This document shows, piece after piece, positions 12,637-17,927 of a stretch of DNA of 17,927 nucleotides. This stretch comes from an uncultured Clostridia bacterium (GTDB lineage Bacteria > Bacillota > Clostridia > Christensenellales > Borkfalkiaceae). How positions within the stretch are numbered: position 1 is the stretch's first letter; the number at the start of each line of letters is the position of its first letter. Location: positions 1 through 17,927 of the forward strand of contig CANPZH010000012.1 of the NCBI GenBank assembly GCA_947589335.1, read 5' to 3'. A program made the translations under genes and the position numbers. The notes below the pieces were generated by a model, which was given only the letters and a program-made list of their open reading frames with translations, searched no databases and had not been told where the DNA came from.

Positions 12637-15600
12637 ATGACGATCTTGAAAAAACGGAATGGGAAACGCGGTTTTACGCTGGCGGAGCTGATCATCGTGG
12701 TCGCCGTCATGGCGATCCTTGCGGGCCTTGCCTTTCTCTTTATCAATCCCAAAGACATCTCATACGTGGAATACAACCGCAGTGCGGAGGCGATCGCAAC
12801 GGCGGTCCAGAACCGTTTGACCGAGATCCGCAACGCGGGCGACATGTCGGAACTGAGAGACCTCGGCGAGAGCGTTGCAGCCGAAGGCACCCCGACTTCC
12901 GATCAGGAAGGCGGCGGATATCGCTACATCTTCAACTTCATCCAAAACGCAGACGGCACGACGTTGAGGAATCCCGACATTGCCTATCTTGTTCCCTTCG
13001 GGACGATCGATCTTGAGCTCGCGGAAAATTACTACGCGATCGGGTTCCAGTCCGATACCGGCATGGTCGGGGAGGTTTGGTATTCCACGAAGCCGTTCAC
13101 GGCGACCGCCTCTTATCTGAAGAGTTTAGACGCCGAGAAGCTGAAAGCGGCGGACATCGGCTACTACAAGGGCGAGGTGAATGATGCGGAGCTCGCCTTT
13201 GCGAACCTTCCCACCCCGCAGCTGACGATCACGAACCATGAAGAGCTCACGCTCAGGATCTATTTGCCCGAGGTCAAACAGCTCGAGATGTACGGCAAGA
13301 AGCTCGGCATCGTCGTCTCGCTCACCGATGAAGACGGGAAAGCGCTCGGGGAAAAGGGCATGACGCTGCTGAATACGGCGATCTATGCGACCTTCCCCGT
13401 CGGGGAGGCCTCCGCCAAAGATGATCCGAAGTCTGCGGTCGTAACGCAGGACATTCAATCGGGCGAATCCTATCAGATCGTTCTCGACACGGTCAAAAAG
13501 TTCGGCGATTCCGAGTATTTGGGCGAAATGAAGCGCGAGCTCAGCGATACGCCGACCGGGAGATACGAAGACTGGGCAGAGAAGACGGCGGCATATACCG
13601 AGGGAGACGACAGCAGTCCTCTGCTCCTCGGCGACAATGCGATCATCACCGTCTCGGTCTACTGTCTGCGCACCTCGGCCGACGGCGACAAGTATAACGA
13701 AAATTTCCCCATTGATACGACGTTCATGCCCCGCACGGCTTCCGTCACGTTCAACGGCTGGTTCAACAGCTATCGCAGCAGCAGCGTCGAGATCGCCTGC
13801 GGCAGACATCTGCAGAACCTTGCAAAGCTCACGAAGCTCACCTCCAACCTCGAACGCTACCTGCCGACGGTCGCGAAGGATCGCTACGGCGACTATATCA
13901 AGGGGACCTCGGGCTACGAGTACGGCGATTACAACTACGGCATGGCGGATGCCTACACCGACGGGACGAGCAACGGCGAACCCGCGGTAGATTACGACGA
14001 CATCACGGTCAAGTACGAACGCCGGAAAGGCGTCAAGTCGATCACCAAGGCGACGCAGATCGACGCGATCGACTTCGACTGCGAAGAATGGCAAGGCATC
14101 TCCTTCATTCCCATCAATCCGCTGCCGGAGTTCACCTATGAAGGGCAGTATCTCACGATCAACCATCTCAAGGTCGACGCGCCCTTCTATGCGGGGCTCT
14201 TCGGCTATGCCTATCATGCAAAGCTGTACGATATCCTGATCGTCAACCCCTCGATCACTTCCGAAATGCCGGCGCACCTTGCCGAGCTCTACGAGATGGG
14301 CGTGGGCGGGCTGATCGGCACCTCGCGCCACTCCTCGGACATCTACAACTGCCAAACGTATATGACGCAGGAGGGGAGTGAATATCATGCCGGTGACTAC
14401 CGCGTGCAGGGTTCGTGCTATGTGGGCGGGCTGATCGGCTTCGGCGAAGATGAAGACATCGCGAACTGCTCCGCCTCCGTCTACACGGGGTATGAGTATT
14501 CAAGCGACGATTCCGTGTACACGAAGTATGTGGGCGGGCTCATCGGCTGTATCACCGGCGACGGCAACGTGGAAAGCTGCTACGCCGCGGGGAACCTCAC
14601 GGGGCAGTATGTGGGCGGGCTCATCGGCCTCATCGTCGAGGACAGCGACTCTTCGGGCGACGACTACCGCATTCACACCTGCTACACGGCAGGGCACATC
14701 GAATACGCTTCGAAGTCGGCGGCAGGGCTCCTCGGCCACATCAGCGAGCTTGCGGGCAACGTCCGCTCCGCGCTCAGCGCATACGAGAACTACTGCGTCG
14801 TCATCTACGGCAGGGATTCGGGTCACACATGGCCCACGATGGCGACAGAGGGAGGGGACACGGCGCCCGTTCCCATCTACGGCACCTTCAGGGGCGACGG
14901 CTTCGAATGGCTGAGGACCGACGATTTGGGCTTCAGCGATACCTATCTCACGGGTACTTATGCCGGCGAGAGCTTCTTTGCGGGCGCATCCTTCAAAGAC
15001 GACAACAAAAACTACTTTATCAAGCAGAAGGGCATCACCTATTGCGAGAGCCCGTACTACACGGCGATGAATAAGGCGGTGCAGGAGCTCCTGACGGATA
15101 TCGAGAATTCCTCGACGTCGAGCGCAACCGCCATTCAGGCAAAGGTCAAGGCGGCGCAGGAGAAGATCGTCTGGCTCAAGAAGCTGCAGGCCCTCGAAGA
15201 TCTCAGGGCAGTCATGGAGGAGATCGTCTATCGGGTAGACAGCGAAACGGGCAAAGATCCGTACGGCCACCTCTATAACGAGGGCGGCGTCCGCTACGAC
15301 TCGGGTACGGGATATGAGTATAGCCCAACGATCTATCTCGATACCGATCGTGCCAGAATAGAGGGGAGCACATCTCATAACAAAGTAGCGCTCACCGCCG
15401 TACAGGCGATCCACGTCATCTATTGCGGCACATACACCGATAGTAATGGGAATATCGTGGCGCTCAATATGAAGTACAGCGGGAGCGACACGCAGAAGAA
15501 GAAGCTCAACAAGGATACCTTCGGCGGCGTCTTCACCTTTATGGATTACTATAATTTCTTAAAGGCGCAGTACAATACTCTCCTCAGCTCCACCGCGACC

Positions 15601-17298
15601 GAGGCGGAAAAGACGGCCGCAAAGAATAACCTCAAAGAGATCCTCGGCGACGGCTCGAAAGAGACCTACACAACTGTAGAGAGCGGAAAGGAGAAGATCC
15701 ACAACTTCTATGAAGCGGGGCTCTTCTACCGGCACTTCTATTCCGATCTTCTCTACCGCCTCTTCGACAAGGGGAAGGACTATTATCAGTATTACGGTTT
15801 GACGACGGAAAAGGCGTGCAACGAGGCGACGAAATCGCAAGATCTGAACGGCGAGCTCATCTACCGTTACTTCCGCGGCCTTGCCGAGGACAGATTCCGC
15901 GAAGTGATGGCCGATATCGGCATGGACGCTTCGCAGCGCGAAGAGTTCCTGTTGAGGACCAAAATTGAAGCTGTCGAATCGGCGATTACGACGCTCGGCG
16001 ACGATAATACGATCTTCGGTAAGTGGACGGGCAAAATGGCCGGAAAGAAAACCGAGGCGCAGTCTTACGCCTCCGGTGCGAAGTCCAAGCTCGAGGCGCT
16101 TAAAGGCCATTTGACGGCCACAACGTCCAAAGAGACGTTGAAGAAGGATATCGACGCCGCCGACGCGGAATTGAAGAAGCTATATGATCTGCTCGATAGC
16201 GGAAAAGTTCCCAGTACGATTCCGGACGGCGAGAAGAAGGAGGACTATTACGACGTCGTCGATAAAAACGGCAAAACAGGCGACATGCGAACGCTCCGCG
16301 ATCCGATTGCGGAGATCCGCAGAGACGTCGCGCTCTGTATTGCAACCTCCGGCTCGGGCGTAGACGCCGCACTCGACATCTTCGCAAGGGCGCTCGGAGA
16401 GAGCGGCGCGAATGTAACGGCCCTGTTGAACGACTTTACAACCTCCGTGAACGCGACCCTCGGCGCAAATTGGAACTATACCGACTCCGGCCACCGCGTA
16501 ACAAACGCCGAGCAGCTCCGCAACGTTATCAGGGGCTTTCCATACGGGAGTGAGGACGATGAACGGGGTGACTACTCGCTCAACTTCTTCTACGACTACG
16601 GAAATTCCGATAAGAGCAGCTCCGGAAATCAGAAAAACCCGTATTACGGCAGTTTGGAAAACGGCTCCTATGTCGATCTAAACAACGGCGTCCATAACAA
16701 CGTCTTCCCCTACAACGAGAACGCTTATACGGCATATTATCCCTTCCCGTTCGTCTATGCCAGAAAGACGCAGAATAATGATAAGCTTGTCACCTATATC
16801 CTCTTCCACTACGGCGACTGGCTGACGGAGGACCTTTGGGACAAGAGCGGTGAGGCGTTGGCGCCGACGCCGACCCCGCCCGGGCCGCCCGCTCCCACGA
16901 TGACCGCCTCTAAGGATGCGGTGAGCGAAGCGCTCACAACCGTCAGCGACGCATTGGAGGGGGCTCTCAATGAGGCAGGCGCAAGCGAAACCACGGGAAA
17001 GGTCAAAAATGCCGTCACGGCTCTTGCGGGTGCGATCGACAACTTCGTGACGGAAGCCAATGATACGATGTCGGCTATGTCCAAGGCGGACCTTGAGAAG
17101 GTCCAAACGAAGATATCCGATTGGCTCACCGGTACCGGGAAAAAAGCCGTCACAATTCCAAGCCTTGAGGCGTTGGTTGCCGACGAGAAAAACAATGAGA
17201 AGGCAGTCGTCGAGAAGCTCAATGAGGTCTTGCCGACCTGTAAGCAGCAGTTGCAATCTTTGCTCGCAAGCGTAAATTACGCGCTCAAGAACTTATAG
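12637..17298 (+). CDS. Giant prepilin-type protein with GLUG repeats (putative surface adhesin)
   Basis: A 1553-residue protein that begins as a type IV prepilin: basic leader, cleavage site KRG12/F13TLAE with Glu at +5 (E17), and a hydrophobic helix to about residue 36. A prepilin peptidase should cleave it after Gly12. The ectodomain is far larger than any ordinary pilin. About 37-550 has no recognised domain. At 553-700 are four VGGLIG repeats (near 553, 594, 631, 658) plus a degenerate AGLLG (about 695), matching the GLUG motif of secreted bacterial adhesins and proteases. About 815-870 and 1150-1260 are helical, probably coiled. A Pro-rich linker (PTPTPPGPPAPT, about 1409-1420) precedes a last helical domain. 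There is no sortase motif or C-terminal anchor. ATG 12637 has GGGGAG seven bases upstream and a consensus promoter. A PilX-like gene follows 21 bases later. Confidence 0.85.
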   Translation: MTILKKRNGKRGFTLAELIIVVAVMAILAGLAFLFINPKDISYVEYNRSAEAIATAVQNRLTEIRNAGDMSELRDLGESVAAEGTPTSDQEGGGYRYIFNFIQNADGTTLRNPDIAYLVPFGTIDLELAENYYAIGFQSDTGMVGEVWYSTKPFTATASYLKSLDAEKLKAADIGYYKGEVNDAELAFANLPTPQLTITNHEELTLRIYLPEVKQLEMYGKKLGIVVSLTDEDGKALGEKGMTLLNTAIYATFPVGEASAKDDPKSAVVTQDIQSGESYQIVLDTVKKFGDSEYLGEMKRELSDTPTGRYEDWAEKTAAYTEGDDSSPLLLGDNAIITVSVYCLRTSADGDKYNENFPIDTTFMPRTASVTFNGWFNSYRSSSVEIACGRHLQNLAKLTKLTSNLERYLPTVAKDRYGDYIKGTSGYEYGDYNYGMADAYTDGTSNGEPAVDYDDITVKYERRKGVKSITKATQIDAIDFDCEEWQGISFIPINPLPEFTYEGQYLTINHLKVDAPFYAGLFGYAYHAKLYDILIVNPSITSEMPAHLAELYEMGVGGLIGTSRHSSDIYNCQTYMTQEGSEYHAGDYRVQGSCYVGGLIGFGEDEDIANCSASVYTGYEYSSDDSVYTKYVGGLIGCITGDGNVESCYAAGNLTGQYVGGLIGLIVEDSDSSGDDYRIHTCYTAGHIEYASKSAAGLLGHISELAGNVRSALSAYENYCVVIYGRDSGHTWPTMATEGGDTAPVPIYGTFRGDGFEWLRTDDLGFSDTYLTGTYAGESFFAGASFKDDNKNYFIKQKGITYCESPYYTAMNKAVQELLTDIENSSTSSATAIQAKVKAAQEKIVWLKKLQALEDLRAVMEEIVYRVDSETGKDPYGHLYNEGGVRYDSGTGYEYSPTIYLDTDRARIEGSTSHNKVALTAVQAIHVIYCGTYTDSNGNIVALNMKYSGSDTQKKKLNKDTFGGVFTFMDYYNFLKAQYNTLLSSTATEAEKTAAKNNLKEILGDGSKETYTTVESGKEKIHNFYEAGLFYRHFYSDLLYRLFDKGKDYYQYYGLTTEKACNEATKSQDLNGELIYRYFRGLAEDRFREVMADIGMDASQREEFLLRTKIEAVESAITTLGDDNTIFGKWTGKMAGKKTEAQSYASGAKSKLEALKGHLTATTSKETLKKDIDAADAELKKLYDLLDSGKVPSTIPDGEKKEDYYDVVDKNGKTGDMRTLRDPIAEIRRDVALCIATSGSGVDAALDIFARALGESGANVTALLNDFTTSVNATLGANWNYTDSGHRVTNAEQLRNVIRGFPYGSEDDERGDYSLNFFYDYGNSDKSSSGNQKNPYYGSLENGSYVDLNNGVHNNVFPYNENAYTAYYPFPFVYARKTQNNDKLVTYILFHYGDWLTEDLWDKSGEALAPTPTPPGPPAPTMTASKDAVSEALTTVSDALEGALNEAGASETTGKVKNAVTALAGAIDNFVTEANDTMSAMSKADLEKVQTKISDWLTGTGKKAVTIPSLEALVADEKNNEKAVVEKLNEVLPTCKQQLQSLLASVNYALKNL

Positions 17299-17319
17299 CG
17301 CATAAGGCAGGTGGATCAC

Positions 17320-17927
17320 GTGAAACAGATTACGTTTTGTCGCAATTATCGGCGCGGTGCGTCGCTCATGATCGCGCTCGTCATCTTCATGCTCTGCGCC
17401 CTCGCGGGGGTGTCGGCATTCGTGATGGCGACCGCCAACGCGGGCAGATATGCCCATTCGAGCGACCAGGAATATTATTCCGTCTCCTCCGCCGCCCTCC
17501 TGTTCGTCGATATGTTCGACGAGTTTACCTATACGGCGAAGCCCATCACGTTCACCTATGAGAGGGAGTGGACTTACACGGGAACGGATTCCACAAACGA
17601 GCATAGCTCGACGGATTCCTATACCCTCGATGTACCCGAAGAAACGACTTTGGGCGACATGGCGCATGCAAGTACGTTGCGAGGCAGCTCGTCTTCCACT
17701 AACCGCACCGATATTTGCACACAGGTCGCGCTGCAGTGCAACAAGCTGATCCCTTATCTGAGCGTCCCGGGCGAGTGGTATGCGCGGGTCAAGGAGCAAG
17801 CGGGCGCCCCCCAAAGGCCTACATCCGTCGCTCCCATGTCCTACAGCTTTACGATCAGTATTGAAAAAACATCTTCGCAGGGCGGGGGAGCCGATTCCCG
17901 CTTCGAGCCGGTGAGCTGCACCCTCAC
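17320..17927 (+). CDS. PilX-like pilus-assembly/minor pilin protein, cut by window edge
   Basis: Open from GTG at 17320 to the window end (202 complete codons). GTG has AGGTGG six bases upstream and lies 21 bases after the giant pilin-like gene, so the two are surely one transcript. The N-terminus RRGASLMIALVIFMLCALAGVSAF is the pattern of PilX/PilV-type minor pilin proteins: a basic stretch, Gly-Ala-Ser, then a long hydrophobic helix lacking the +5 Glu. The soluble part begins at about residue 45 (AGRYAHSSDQEYYSVSSAALLF, as in PilX) and is Ser/Thr-rich with no domain I recognise. It probably joins the giant protein in a pilus or pseudopilus. The assembly ATPase, platform protein and peptidase are not in this window. 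Confidence 0.8.
   Translation, partial: MKQITFCRNYRRGASLMIALVIFMLCALAGVSAFVMATANAGRYAHSSDQEYYSVSSAALLFVDMFDEFTYTAKPITFTYEREWTYTGTDSTNEHSSTDSYTLDVPEETTLGDMAHASTLRGSSSSTNRTDICTQVALQCNKLIPYLSVPGEWYARVKEQAGAPQRPTSVAPMSYSFTISIEKTSSQGGGADSRFEPVSCTL

Noticed and set aside
1..17927. tRNA or rRNA genes
   Set aside because: No cloverleaf with a GGTTCRA-type T-arm and matching acceptor, and no rRNA-like sequence, was seen on either strand by eye; a tRNAscan run would settle it.

Overview
The window looks like chromosomal DNA from a GC-rich, uncultured member of the Clostridia (Firmicutes). The evidence is the lepA-hemW gene order, AGGAGG-type ribosome binding sites, consensus sigma-A promoters, a Gly-Pro-Thr collagen-like protein of the spore/surface type, and bulk gene content typical of that class. 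No 16S or other phylogenetic marker is present, so any finer placement would be a guess.

Layout. (1) 1-2519, plus strand: the end of lepA (elongation factor 4), a 360-bp intergenic stretch with a folded repeat, a single-domain MGMT-type DNA alkyltransferase and hemW (radical-SAM heme chaperone), closed by a strong bidirectional terminator. (2) 2537-4117, minus strand: a membrane-anchored permuted NlpC/P60-like hydrolase with its own near-perfect sigma-A promoter, and upstream of it a putative lipoprotein. (3) 4162-8847, plus strand: a purine operon. A promoter drives a small membrane protein that overlaps guaB; a small terminator hairpin and guaA follow, then a HIRAN-domain mini-protein overlapping guaA and a HAD phosphatase. 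(4) 8850-9896, minus strand: a family 2 glycosyltransferase with a TPR-like tail. (5) 9998-11280, plus strand: a 71-residue Cys-rich collagen-like protein, a terminator and a solo tyrosine recombinase. (6) 11281-12505: over 1.2 kb without genes, packed with palindromic and direct repeats, including a second copy of the folded repeat found after lepA. (7) 12506-17927, plus strand: a consensus promoter driving a 1553-residue protein with a type IV prepilin N-terminus and GLUG repeats, followed by a PilX-like protein that runs off the window.

Two things stand out. First, the folded repeat (695-907 and 11325-11553) keeps its stems while the stem sequences differ. A 14-bp outer stem, a 6-bp stem capped by GGTA and an inner hairpin have all changed on both arms together. 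That is the signature of selection on structure, or of a mobile element whose palindromes matter, and I do not recognise the family. Second, the giant pilin-like protein joins a class III prepilin signal to a very large GLUG/coiled ectodomain and is followed by a PilX-like gene, which suggests a pilus or pseudopilus tip adhesin system continuing downstream.

The remaining genes are mostly housekeeping: translation (lepA), heme handling (hemW), GMP synthesis (guaB, guaA) and DNA repair (MGMT).
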